From positions 1,488,001 to 1,552,000 of the forward strand of contig NW_020167522.1 of NCBI RefSeq assembly GCF_001641265.1: a stretch of 64,000 nt of DNA, given 5' to 3'. A program made the translations under genes and the position numbers. The notes beneath the pieces were generated by a model that was given only the letters and a program-made list of their open reading frames with translations, was not told the origin of the DNA and searched no databases. Position 1 is the stretch's first letter. Each line of letters opens with the position of its first letter. Below, in pieces: positions 51,934 to 61,888 of this stretch. This DNA comes from Pseudogymnoascus destructans. Its lineage: Eukaryota > Ascomycota > Leotiomycetes > Thelebolales > Thelebolaceae.

Positions 51934-52273
51934 TGTAAGGACAGAGGCACCCAGCTCACAGTAATAGCATATGAGAGTGTGAGTCGGAGGCTAAACGGAT
52001 GCTATCCTATAGGTCTACTATGAAGGATACAAAAAAGATGAAGAGAGGAACCCCCGTTGGGTCAATCTCCTTAAGTACCCGAAATGGGTCCGACTCGGCT
52101 AACCTGCCTTAACTCTTAAGATGAAGGGGGGAACCCCGTGAGTCATTTCCCTCAAGTACCCAAAACCTCTCCGACTCGGTTAGCCCGCCCAAATGATCAC
52201 ACGTGACCTGCAGCTACTCAGAGTCTGCTCCTTGTCTGCTCCTTAGAGTGAGAGACGAGAGGACATCCTTACA
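51934..52273 (+). mobile_element. Solo LTR (TGTAAGGA family)
   Basis: 340 bp, TGTAAGGACAGAGG...GACATCCTTACA, flanked by GATAT (51929-51933, 52274-52278). Its right half differs from the copies at 13759 and 52732, so at least two subfamilies exist. Confidence 0.92.
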
Positions 52274-52731
52274 GATATTGAATCCGCATGCGCTTAACAT
52301 CAATATTTTTAAAACATCGAGGATTCTTTGACTTTCCCACAACCCATATATCTAGCTTCTCAGTTCCAGTCGAATTTGTCATAAATGCAAGAGTAATCCG
52401 ATCTTTGGATTCTTTCCCCCACTTGAAGCTTCAGTGGCTAGCGTTCGAGTTGGCGTCATCTTCTAAAAGAGCCCAGTTTCATCCATGTTGAAAATATCTT
52501 TATCTGCATATGTTGCACATAGTTGTCAGAGATCTTCCATTTGCGCGATATTTGTAGGATTGTGAATGTCCGCTGCAGCTACTTCTCCATGTCGAACATA
52601 TTCCTTAATCTTAAATCTCTTCTTGAATCCATCTAACCAGCCATTCGACCATTTCGGTTCATTCCTATGAATAGTATATTGTGGCAGACGGTCCCAAAGT
52701 TCGTGCGCCTTTGTTTTTAGAATGTCACTAG

Positions 52732-53103
52732 TGTAAGGATGCCTCCTTACCTAGATACTCGAAGAACCCGCCTCAGAGCTGTTACGGTCACCACAAGCAT
52801 GAAATCTGACTCAGTGTGGTTTTGAACCAGTAGAGGAGCACATAGCGAGTTACACTATAGTGGGGGACGGTAAGGGTATAGGGTTCAGGGTCGATGCGGA
52901 CCTGTTGCGGTGGAAGGTTCAGGGCTAGGGTTGGGATAACCGAGTCGGGCCCGGTTCGGGTACTTAAGGAAACAGACTTAACGGGGTTCCCCCTTCATCT
53001 TTTTTGTATCCTTCGTAGTAGACCTATAAGATAGCATCCGTTTAGCCTCCGACTCGCACTTTCATATGCTATTACTGTGAGCTGGGTGCCCTGTGTCCTT
53101 ACA
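52732..53103 (-). mobile_element. Solo LTR (TGTAAGGA family)
   Basis: 372 bp, TGTAAGGATGCC...GTGTCCTTACA, flanked by ACTAG (52727-52731, 53104-53108). Opposite in orientation to the neighbour at 51934. Confidence 0.92.
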
Positions 53104-53909
53104 ACTAGTAATGATCGCATTTTTCTTTTGCATGCATTGTTGCCAGTCGAAGAGAGCCATCTCGAGTTCAGGATACTCGCCATTACTTTTTCTCTTTGTG
53201 CCAAGTTCAGTCTTCTTCCGTGTATCTGAGTCGAGATATTGGTACTTCGTGGAAAGAATTGAGGACATTTGGCCTTGGCTAAGTTGGCGACCTTGAGCTT
53301 GAGCGGCATACCAGGCTATAAGTGCAGGCTGAGTGCACGGGTGGCTGGCATATCTGCATCAAATATATTGTCGCTGAACATTGGTGAGTGCGTGCCTTTT
53401 TTTTGGTTGCGAGGCCTCCATGGTGGAGTTGGTGAACACGAGTTATAAGGATTGTTTGGTATAAAAATAATTTTGGGACCACGGGTTTAAGGATCATCCT
53501 TATACAGAAATAATCCTTATTTTACAGCTAAAAAACTACGGGACCAGACTACCCATCCTTATACTGAGGATATCCTTATATTGAGGGATCCTTATATCCA
53601 GGTTCAACTGTATTGTATCCTGGTGTAGCTTGGAAATGTAGGAAATATGTGTTTACTCATCCCGGCTTTGCGGTGGTAAGTATTGAGAAACGATGCTTTT
53701 ATATGCGTACGGAGAGCTAACCTAGAGCCTTGAGGAATGGAAGCAAGAGTGAGAAACACCGCTTTCAATCATGATAAGAAGTGTCAATTGAGTTATAACT
53801 ATACCGCTGGCTCTATCTGTTGCTGATAAATGATACCAGCATGTCATTTAATACAATTTAATATTTTAACTATAATTTTGAGAAGCCACCGGATATAATT
53901 ATACAATAA

Positions 53910-55795
53910 CGTGGTTGTACACCGAGTTGTGAATGTCACCGAGTAGTGAATGTCACCGAGTCGTGAATGTCACCGAGTCGTGAAACTTTTTTATACCCAC
54001 CACTGTAAGGTATAATTAAACAACCACAACATGTATTAAAACTAAAACTATTCAGAATCTGATGAGCTAAGTACTTCTATGACCTCCTGACAAGTTCGTG
54101 CATTATGGCCAGCCCCCCCGCAAGTGCCACAATGTCGTACACCTGGTTGCCCCTCATTCCTACCAACCCCTCCAGAGCGCTTCTCGCGATTTATTTGCTC
54201 CGTAACTGCCCTTTGGGACAAATCATCATGTGCATCCCCTACAGAAAGTGCACACCCTTGACGGACACGAGACTTTTTAGCCCTCCGGCGTTTGCTAAGA
54301 GCTTCGTTTGCTGCTCGAAGGGTGCGGACTTCAGCTGACAATAAAGTCATTTCATGTGCCAAAATCTCTGTCCCTTTAGCTAATGCAGTAACAGTAGCAA
54401 AAATGGGGGTTGGCGAGCTTCCTTGGTGCCATGCAATGCGATTTTTAACTAGAGTAGTCTGTGAGAGAGCATCTATTGGGTTGCGAGGCGTTTGAGAAAC
54501 CCAAGGATCAGCGTCTATAGAGGGGGGTCCTGTAGGTGTAGGAGTCTGCAACTTGACGTCTAGCTTTGAAATGATTACTTGCGGATCAAAGGGCACTAAA
54601 CCAGCTCCGCGAAATCCAGCTTTGGCGTTTTGAGTTGTTATTGACTGGTTATAAGCTGCGTGGAAAGCTATAAAAAACTCAACCTTTGTAATATGGTTTA
54701 TATGAGCCTTAATAAAGGTCTCAATTTGACGCCCATACATGCGTTTAAGAACACTAAAGCACCCAACATCAAGTGGCTGAGTTAGGTGAGACGAGTGAGG
54801 AGGTAGACAGAGAGTTATGATGTTGTTTGCTTTGCAATATTCCTGAAACGCAGCTGATTCGTGACTTTCATGCCCGTCTAAAACCAACATCCGATATGGT
54901 CCTTTTGCACGACTGCAAGTATGTTTATCGAAGTGATGAAGCCATTCTAGACCTGTCTCGTTGTTGGTCCATCCATTGCTTGTTGGTTTAATTACCCAAT
55001 TGTGAGGAAGGCCGCCTTCAGTATACCAACTTGAAAGGTGACATTTCCCTTGAACTACTAAAAACGGAGGGATACTCCCGCCTTCAGCATTCACACAAAC
55101 AATTGCTGTACCCATTCCCGATTGCCAGGCTGAACTGCCTTGCCTCTGCCATCGGCGCGCGTAATAACTAAAGCTGAGCTAATAACGCCCATCATGAAGC
55201 CCGTCTCGTCAAAGTTGTAGAAATCGCAGTCTTGGATGCCGTACTTTGCTCTCATGTTCTGCACAAGTTGAAACCATGCTCCAATAAGCTCAGGATCTTC
55301 GCACAAGGCTCTTTGAAAGAAATAAACGCGATTAAAACACGTCTTTAACTCGGGGTGGCGTTGTATAAATCGATATGCCCACCGCGTCCCAACGTGCTTT
55401 CCCCCATGCGATTCAAGGATATAATTTGCCATATCCTCCACACTAGCAGGCCGAGGCGCAAATCCTCTTGCATCCATATCCAATATATTTCGAATAATCA
55501 CTTCCTCTTCTAGCTCAGTCAATTTAAGACTATTGGCTTTGGTTTCGCGTCGAGAAGGTCGGCCGGCCATTCTATCAGTAAGCGTAGAATAAGGCACTTT
55601 ATATAGTATTGATGCAGACCTGCGATTAAGCGATTTACATGTTTGAAGAGCCTCAATAGCTAGAATGATTCGCGCTTCTTGGGTTTGGATTTCCATTGGT
55701 AGTTGTGGAGGAAACGCGTGTTGAAGTTCGTAGGTAGCTAAGTAGGGAAAAGTTCACGACTCGGTGACATTCACGACTCGGTGTACAACCACGTT
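53910..55795 (-). mobile_element. Fot1/pogo-type transposon, nearly intact
   Basis: Ends ACGTGGTTGTACACCGAGT at 53910 and its complement ending at 55795, flanked by TA (53908-53909, 55796-55797); 1886 bp. The word TGAATGTCACCGAGTCGT is tandemly repeated inside the terminus: about four units on the left and two on the right. The transposase has one frameshift. Confidence 0.92.
54048..55696 (-). pseudogene. Fot1/pogo transposase, single frameshift
   Basis: First frame from 55696: MEIQTQEARIILAIEAL, helix-turn-helix (RRSASILYKVPYSTLTDRM), CENP-B-like segment (GTRWAYRFIQRHPELKT) and DFYNFDETGFMMG with the first Asp. Near 55105 one base appears missing after GNREW, and the frame continues at GTAIVCVNAEGGSIPP, LVLDGHESHES (second Asp) and LTQPLDVGCFS (third Asp), 35 residues apart by my count (DD35D). 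A C-terminal coiled stretch and knuckle C-X2-C-X4-H-X4-C (CGTCGGAGHNARTC) end the protein. Otherwise the frames are clean, so inactivation is recent. Confidence 0.9.
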
Positions 55796-55797
55796 AT

Positions 55798-57440
55798 ATC
55801 TCGCAAGTTAACTTAATTGTAAGAATTTATTTTATTTATAGTTTCTGCGAATAATATTCTATCAACACGCATATGCCTACGCCTCCAACCCGGGAGGATT
55901 ACTCTGTAGGCTATTTTCCGTCTTTATATCCTCATACATTTATTTGGCTATTCAAGGATTTACTCGGTGAAGCAAGGGATTAGGACAGATTCAGAACGTC
56001 ACAACCGCCACGCCCTTCACGCCCCGCGTCTAAGTGAGGTATTAGTAAAGAAATTAGAGATTAAGTATGACTCCGATGCTTCATCTTTAGTCTCTCGTCT
56101 TATCCGGGAAGAAATCGTATCTAACATGAGTTCGTGGGCGCTCGTATTCTCATTTCCATCAGGTTTGGCTGCGATATCGGTTGTGCGGTTGTCGACGGTG
56201 TTTGAATATGAGTCATCTGGCTTTTACTATATTAACCAACTATTCTGTCGGACCCAGATGCACTTGCAATACCCAATGAGCCAACATCTCACGTCAATTT
56301 AGGGGGCTCCCCTGCGTGGACATTATACCACTTGAAAAGAGTCAGCTGGATTGGAACGGCCTTCAAAAGTTTGAAAACTGCCCTGAGAGTGACAAGAACT
56401 CGGTGGTAATGAGAATGGGGAATCGAGAAAGGAGCGGTGATAAGACATGGGCAGATTTCGATGCGCAGAATGCGGTAGCAACGCAGGTTGTGCACGATTG
56501 AGGGATACACTCAAGAGATACTGTGAGTTTATATGATCTGGAGTCTGATTTTTCAAGGACCCGGAACATTACGTTTAGTGGCGGTGTCTTAGTGTTTAGA
56601 GAGCCGCATATCAAGACAGCTACTGCTAATGTTCGGCCTCTAATTGAAACGTATGCAGCAAAAAACGGAAGGAGCCATTTGCCCCTTAAGATGTCTGCAT
56701 GGGGCAGGGACAAGTGCGGGGGATGCGTCGGCACCGGTTATAGGAGTGCAAAGGAAACCCGGAGCTAAAAAAGGGACTGCAATTGAGGCCCTTATAGTAG
56801 CCCCACCGATTTGCACGATCGGAGAAGCAACTCTCTATAACATCTAGACTGATCTACATGCGAGGAAGTCCCAGCCTGATACCTCGTTCCCATAGCTCAT
56901 AAACGTCGCGCCTACTATGCACGCTTAAATCGCATATGGGACAACAATGCAGCCTCGCAAACAACCTGGGGTTGATGAGGATAAAGAATCCCAGACCATG
57001 AGTCATCCACCTGCTCTAGTTGTAGAGGATGAGGTGGATGAGTTGGTGCATCCTGTCGCAAAAGCACGGCGGCGGATTCAGGATGGCATCCTCCACGAGA
57101 ACCCGGCATTGACAGCAGAACTACCCCTAGCGAGAAAGAACTGGTGAGAACGAAGCGGTGATGAGAACCCCAGAGTGACAGCAGAACCCCCGCCACCGAT
57201 CGGTGTGCTCAACATAGGAAGCCATAAACATTACCAGCGCAAAAACAATGAAGATCGCCAAAGCGTCATTCTGAACAACTTTCTGCTATTTCGTAAATTT
57301 CCCCGCGCTAGTTGCAGCGCCCTGTCTCGTTTATCTCTGCTTGGGAGAGAATGAGGCGGCGACTAGATAATTAACATGCGCATCCCCAAAATTTCGCACA
57401 ACACGAGTAATCTTACAACAACAAGAGTATCATCTTGAAC
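55798..57440. other. Interval with unrecognised coding-like pieces
   Basis: A frame beginning MPTPPTREDYSVGYFPSLYP near 55873 and continuing after one stop with ALHAPRLSEVLVKKLEIKYD (to 56302) looks coding but has no recognised domain. Smaller pieces near 56523-56768 and 56947-57147 may belong to other decayed genes. I can assign no function. Confidence 0.3.
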
Positions 57441-57465
57441 CAGCCAAGATGAACCAAACGCCACC

Positions 57466-58690
57466 TCACAACACACCCTCGTCGTGATTCTCCACGAACC
57501 ATGGATGCTCTAGGGCCTGCGCCGCCGTGATCCCCCTCGCCGGATCCAAAACCGTCATCCTACAGACCAGATCACGGAACTCCGCGTCAACAAAAAGCCA
57601 CGTCGCAAACGGCTCCCTGGGTTTCGTTGCGTTAAAGCTGCCCGCGAGAGTGATAAGATGCTCGAAGGAAGGGTTATCCTCGCCGATCCATTGTAACAGG
57701 CCTTGAAAGCCTTCTTCCTCGCCGAAGAAGGATATATGGCGTCTGAGGATATAGCGCCAAGTGTCACTGGCGGCTAGCTCGGAGTCGCTGATGCGAAAAA
57801 CCATGTTGTTTAGCATCACGAAGATACACTGGATGATGCGTGAGCTCTTTTCAGGAAAGTCTGATGGGAGGTATGGATATACGCACCACGACCCCGAAGG
57901 AGAAGACGCAGATGGAGTGCCTTGGGCGGCGCGGGCAGGACTCGGGACTACCCCACAACTGGTTGCGCAGAGCCCTTCCCTTAGGTATTTCCCAGGGGGG
58001 AGAATGACCGCATCCTCGAGATGCGAGATCTGCACCCTAGTAACAGTGAAAGTCTCATTTGTCTTTTCATAATCCAAGAGGATATTGTTCGGCTTTATAT
58101 CTAACGGCTCTGGTTAGCTTATGAATATAGTTGATCACGTTCCATAGTGGAATGCTGCTACAGCGCCTCGAGACTGGACATGGAGATATGCGGCTATGCG
58201 GCACCCACCTGTGTGAATGATGTTCCTCTCATGAAGCAGACCAGCAAGAGCACTTTTCAGCATGCCCTTCCTCGTCGCCACAGATAAGACCTTCTGGCTG
58301 AACTGGAGAAAGTTGGTTTCTAAAAAAGGGTAGAACAACTACTCAGGGCCGGGAAGGCCATCTACCACGGTTCGCAAGTTGGGACATGAGGCAAGAGGCT
58401 TCTGAATACCCTGTTGATACTCGTATTCTCCTGGTATCATATTTTTGACAATGAAGTTCTGTCCTTCAGCACTTGTTATTGTTAACACTGTGCCACTGCC
58501 CCTGATCACGGGATTTGGGTCATACCTGGCACGGTAGACGCATAGCAATGGATCCCGCCGTTCAGCAAGCACCTCTTGTATAATGTAGGTACGCCCTGAC
58601 TGGCCACATAGCGTTGCGCCTTGTGTGAAAGGCTCCTTGGCCTTGGGATATCAGATGATACGACTCGACGTGAAGACGGGACATGATGCT
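57466..58690 (-). pseudogene. Serine/threonine protein kinase-like gene, broken
   Basis: Minus-strand text in order: KAKEPFTQGATLCGQSGRTY (58660), EVLAERRDPLLCVYRA, intron about 58479-58530, AEGQNFIVKNMIPGEYEY (ATP-binding Lys), LPGPE then a stop, LETNFLQFSQK, LLHERNIIHT and, after an intron, DIKPNNILLDYE (catalytic loop Asp and Asn). HLEDAVIL stands where DFG is expected. NQLWGSPES and FSFGVV lie in a shifted frame, then an intron (GTGCGT...CATCCAG), MLNNMVFRISDSEL, and a good C-lobe to 57466 (DPARGITAAQALEHPWF, the usual end of a kinase domain). At least two frame changes near 57930-57970, an internal stop and a missing start make it a pseudogene. The HTDIKPNN and LED variants are shared with a fungal kinase group, from memory. 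Confidence 0.75.
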
Positions 58691-60066
58691 GCGAATGCCA
58701 ATTCCCGAGTATCAGAATGGCCCATGGGGAAGCGCGTGCAATTATTCGACGCGTACAAAAAGTAGTTACGGGTGCAAGAGTACGAACGCCGTAATATGTG
58801 ACAAACAGACTAGGGTAATGAGAGTAAATTAAAAAGAAATACTGTCCAGGGCTCTATATAATATTTAGAGTTACTCAAGCATTATTATCCAAGAAGAATG
58901 GCTGTCGTGACATATTCCAGTGCTAACAGGCTTATGGGATAAGTTCGTCGTCACTGCTCGAGTTTAGGTTTCCCCACCCAAAAGATATTCCGGGCCGCTC
59001 TTGGTGGGGTAGTAGAGACCGCAAATTCTTTTGCCCTGAACTCGTCACGATTGGCGACCCGACGACGACGTGCGCAAAAACATTCGGATAGCGATACACG
59101 CAACCTACCGAGCTTCAAGTCGAGAAGCAACACTGTATGTAACGTTCTGTGTGCCCAGTTACTGTTCACTGTTGTCGCGCCCACAGTTACCCTCATATGG
59201 ATTAACTGACATATTTGACGCTTCAGATTTTTGCCTTTTTTCCGACCTTGGCAGTGCGCAACGACCTTGGACACCGTACCAGCCATATGCGCTGAATATA
59301 TATCTATACCCGAAATCAAATCACCTAGAGCTCAAAGTGAGCTTTACCTCAACATCAGAGCCAACCCAGCCACGTCTTGCCTGGCGGTTGACTGAGCTTG
59401 TATTACGACTTTACCCCGCCATCAAGTGCGCCCGTTCTATGAGCACCAGGGTCCTCCTGCGATTCCTTTCCAAGCCCGCAATGTATGTTATAGCTTCATT
59501 TCCCAATATACAGTACTGCTCCATGCTGGTCATACTGGATGCGGCGCTGCGACTGCTGCCGTTAGCGCCCGAGCAGTCGAGACATCAGAATCAGACGCTG
59601 TCTATTATCGCGTGCCTCACGGCATCTGCGTACAAGACCCTTTAGATATGGAGAGATTGCTAACATATTATACACAGGCCTAGATAACGCAAGCCAGACC
59701 CCAATTTGAACAGCACAACTTCATTTTAGAAGCTGTTCTGATAGACCCGATACTCCAACCCAGTATCGGACTACAGAACTAGCGGCGCAACCAGCGACCA
59801 TTCCATCCTCAATACTCTGCCACATTGCTGAGTGCACACGCCCTCCTTAACGTCTATTCAGGAGACGTTTTTACCAATACCCACTGCTGCTGGCTCCGCC
59901 AGCACTCACTCGATACCCACGGTTCTGTGGGCCTATACTACTCAAGCGGACACCGCAGGGTTCGTTTGAGCGGTAGATAGTGCTCCACAGTGCTTGTTCA
60001 GCACATAATATCCTATCACCCAGTTCGATCTTGCTAAGAGCCTGTCGGTTCCAACACACAGCGGCG
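58691..60066. other. Intergenic, unrecognised frames
   Basis: Between the kinase relic and SPE2. Frames near 59426-59683 (PFQARNVCYSFISQYTVLLH) look weakly coding but were not identified. The presumed SPE2 leader (59880-60066) contains no ATG, so no upstream ORF of the kind that regulates this enzyme in other eukaryotes is seen within that stretch. Confidence 0.35.
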
Positions 60067-61557
60067 ATGGTAGATATTACTAGCCCACCCACCAACACAA
60101 TTGCAGTATCGGAAGGTACACCGCAACTCACCATCAATCATGAAGCTGTTGTCGATCTAGACTCTAGCAATGCCTTTGAAGGTCCAGAAAAGTTGTTAGA
60201 AGTCTGGTTTGCTCCTTCAGCGGACACGCTTCCGCCAGGAGCACACAGGGATGGGTTGAAAGCTGTGTCAGCGGAAGTATGGAAGGAGATGCTCGATGTT
60301 GTGAACTGCAAGGTTCTCTCAATCGTCGAATCCGACCATGTCGATGCATACCTCCTTTCCGAGTCGAGCATGTTCGTGTTCAGCCACAAGCTCATCCTGA
60401 AGACATGCGGCACCACAACCCTCCTCTGGGGGCTCCCACACATCTTGGATATTGCCGCTGCCAAAGCCGGATTGGCCCACCACCGCGGCAGCAACGTCAA
60501 GGGAACAGAGACGGCGGCAACGCCCTACCGTGTGTTCTACAGCCGGAAGAACTTCCTATTCCCAGATCGCCAGCGCGGACCCCACCGCAGCTGGAACGAC
60601 GAGGTCACGTACCTCGACAAGATGTTCTGGGGTGGAAGCGCATACATGGTCGGCAAGATGAACGGGGACCACTGGTACCTCTACCTCACGAGCCCCAACA
60701 CCGACATCACCCCACCCCAGACTCCCGAATCTGAAAAGCCAACGGAGACGAAAGTCCTCACCCTTCCCGGTAAAGAAACCCCCCACCCCAACAACGCCAC
60801 CGGCAACGACGAGACCCTCGAAGTCCTAATGACGGACCTCGACGTCGAGAAAGCCAAACAATTCTACCTCAACAACGCCAGCGCCCTCGCCGAGAGCAAC
60901 TTCTACCAACAGCAAAAACTCACCAACCAAGAGAGCACCCCCGACGCCCTCCCCATCCCCTCGGAACTCACAACCGAAGGCCACGCCCTCGGCACCGTCG
61001 TCTCCGAGTCCTGCGGTCTCTCAGCTCTCTACCCCCCCTCCCGCTACCCCGACGCCCGCGTCGACGCTTACCTCTTCACCCCCTGCGGCTTCTCCGCCAA
61101 CGGTGTCATTCCCGCGCCCGACGCGTCCGGTGTGGGACCTGCGACGCATTACTTCACTGTACACGTGACGCCGGAGCCACAGTGCTCGTATGCGAGCTTC
61201 GAGACGAATGTGCCGGGGCAGCAGACGGGCGGGGAGACGGCAGAGGTGATTGAGCATGTTGTTGGGATTTTTGCGCCGGGGAGGTTTAGTGTTACGCTGT
61301 TTGAGGGGAAGGTGTGTGTGGAGGATTTGAAGGCTTTGGATGAGAGGGTTGAGGGGGGTGTTGCTGCGGCGGGGAGTGGGAATGGGGCTGTGAATGGCGA
61401 GGTGAAGGGGAAGAGGAGGGGGAGGATGGATGCGATTAGAGGGTATAGAAGGGTGGAGAGGATTGTGCATGAGTTTGATGGGTATGATCTCGTCTTCCAC
61501 TACTACGAGAGGGATGATTGGAAAGGGGGCGCCCCGGTGGTGGGGGAGGTGATGTAG
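60067..61557 (+). CDS. SPE2: S-adenosylmethionine decarboxylase proenzyme
   Basis: One exon, 496 residues from MVDITSPPTN. Near residue 20-35 FEGPEKLLEVWF is the conserved start of the family with its substrate-binding Glu. DAYLLSESSMFVFSHKLILKTCGTTTLL is the processing site: the chain is self-cleaved in E-S-S, and the Ser becomes the pyruvoyl cofactor. The Cys in KTCGTTT is the proton donor. YSRKNFLFPDRQ and the later block with ESCGLSALYP hold further active-site residues. The enzyme makes decarboxylated SAM, the aminopropyl donor for spermidine and spermine. The C-terminal region contains a Gly/Ala-rich insertion (VAAAGSGNGAVNGEVKGK) not in short homologues. A frame extends 29 codons upstream with a GTG but no ATG, so 60067 is preferred. 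Confidence 0.95.
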   Translation: MVDITSPPTNTIAVSEGTPQLTINHEAVVDLDSSNAFEGPEKLLEVWFAPSADTLPPGAHRDGLKAVSAEVWKEMLDVVNCKVLSIVESDHVDAYLLSESSMFVFSHKLILKTCGTTTLLWGLPHILDIAAAKAGLAHHRGSNVKGTETAATPYRVFYSRKNFLFPDRQRGPHRSWNDEVTYLDKMFWGGSAYMVGKMNGDHWYLYLTSPNTDITPPQTPESEKPTETKVLTLPGKETPHPNNATGNDETLEVLMTDLDVEKAKQFYLNNASALAESNFYQQQKLTNQESTPDALPIPSELTTEGHALGTVVSESCGLSALYPPSRYPDARVDAYLFTPCGFSANGVIPAPDASGVGPATHYFTVHVTPEPQCSYASFETNVPGQQTGGETAEVIEHVVGIFAPGRFSVTLFEGKVCVEDLKALDERVEGGVAAAGSGNGAVNGEVKGKRRGRMDAIRGYRRVERIVHEFDGYDLVFHYYERDDWKGGAPVVGEVM

Positions 61558-61682
61558 GTGGAATAGGCGGGCAGGAGCGTCTACGTAGGAGAGCTGGACA
61601 CGTCGTCCAGGCTGGAGATGGGCGGATTCGGCGTTTACGCTGATCCTCAAGAGGTGCTGGGAGCATTTTTTTTTAGTTTTTT

Positions 61683-61732
61683 AGAAAAGAAAACAACAAA
61701 ACAAAACAAAAAAAAAAAAAAAAAAAAAAAGG
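61683..61732 (+). repeat. A-rich tract
   Basis: AAAAGAAAACAACAAAACAA then more than twenty A residues, about 125 bp downstream of the SPE2 stop. Could be a simple repeat or the tail of an old poly(A) insertion. Confidence 0.7.
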
Positions 61733-61888
61733 TGGAGGAAGATGGAGGGGGGGTTACCAACTCGTGGTTCGTAGCATTCGTAGTGGTCAGTGTTCAGTGT
61801 TCCCCAAAATAGTATTAGTATTTGTGGTTTTCGAATAGTATTCGGCGATGAGCAGTATTCGGGCTAAAATTGGGGTATTCGGCGAGTA

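Larger units (their letters stand above)
51170..53500 (-). pseudogene. Tigger-like transposase relic
   Basis: On the minus strand: RKKTELGTKRKSNGEYPELE-type CENP-B helix region near 53200, LWDRLPQYTIHRNEPKWSNG and WLDGFKKRFKIKEYVRHGEV-type text near 52600-52720. Then comes MTGLIMKEYLDWLNEKMKHR with LLLLDNFSGHEVGVELVGG near 51850 (second Asp), TSHWQPLDQGIIASFKLGYR near 51700 (third Asp), and an acidic C-terminus to about 51280. Interrupted by solo LTRs at 51934-52273 and 52732-53103 and by several small frame changes. Confidence 0.8.
50983..53610 (-). mobile_element. Tigger/pogo-type transposon holding two solo LTRs
   Basis: Termini CAGTTGAACCTGGATATAAG at 50983 and the complement ending at 53610, flanked by TA (50981-50982, 53611-53612). 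Removing the two solo LTRs with one target copy each leaves about 1.9 kb, normal for the family. The word AAGGATATCC/GGATCCTTATA is repeated near both ends. Confidence 0.88.

Noticed and set aside
59980..60066. Upstream extension of SPE2 by 29 codons
   Set aside because: It would start with GTG, has no ATG and adds no conserved residues; the ATG at 60067 fits the family start.
61021..61650. 209-codon open frame antisense to SPE2
   Set aside because: Arg/His/Pro-rich shadow of the SPE2 3' end, no recognisable family.
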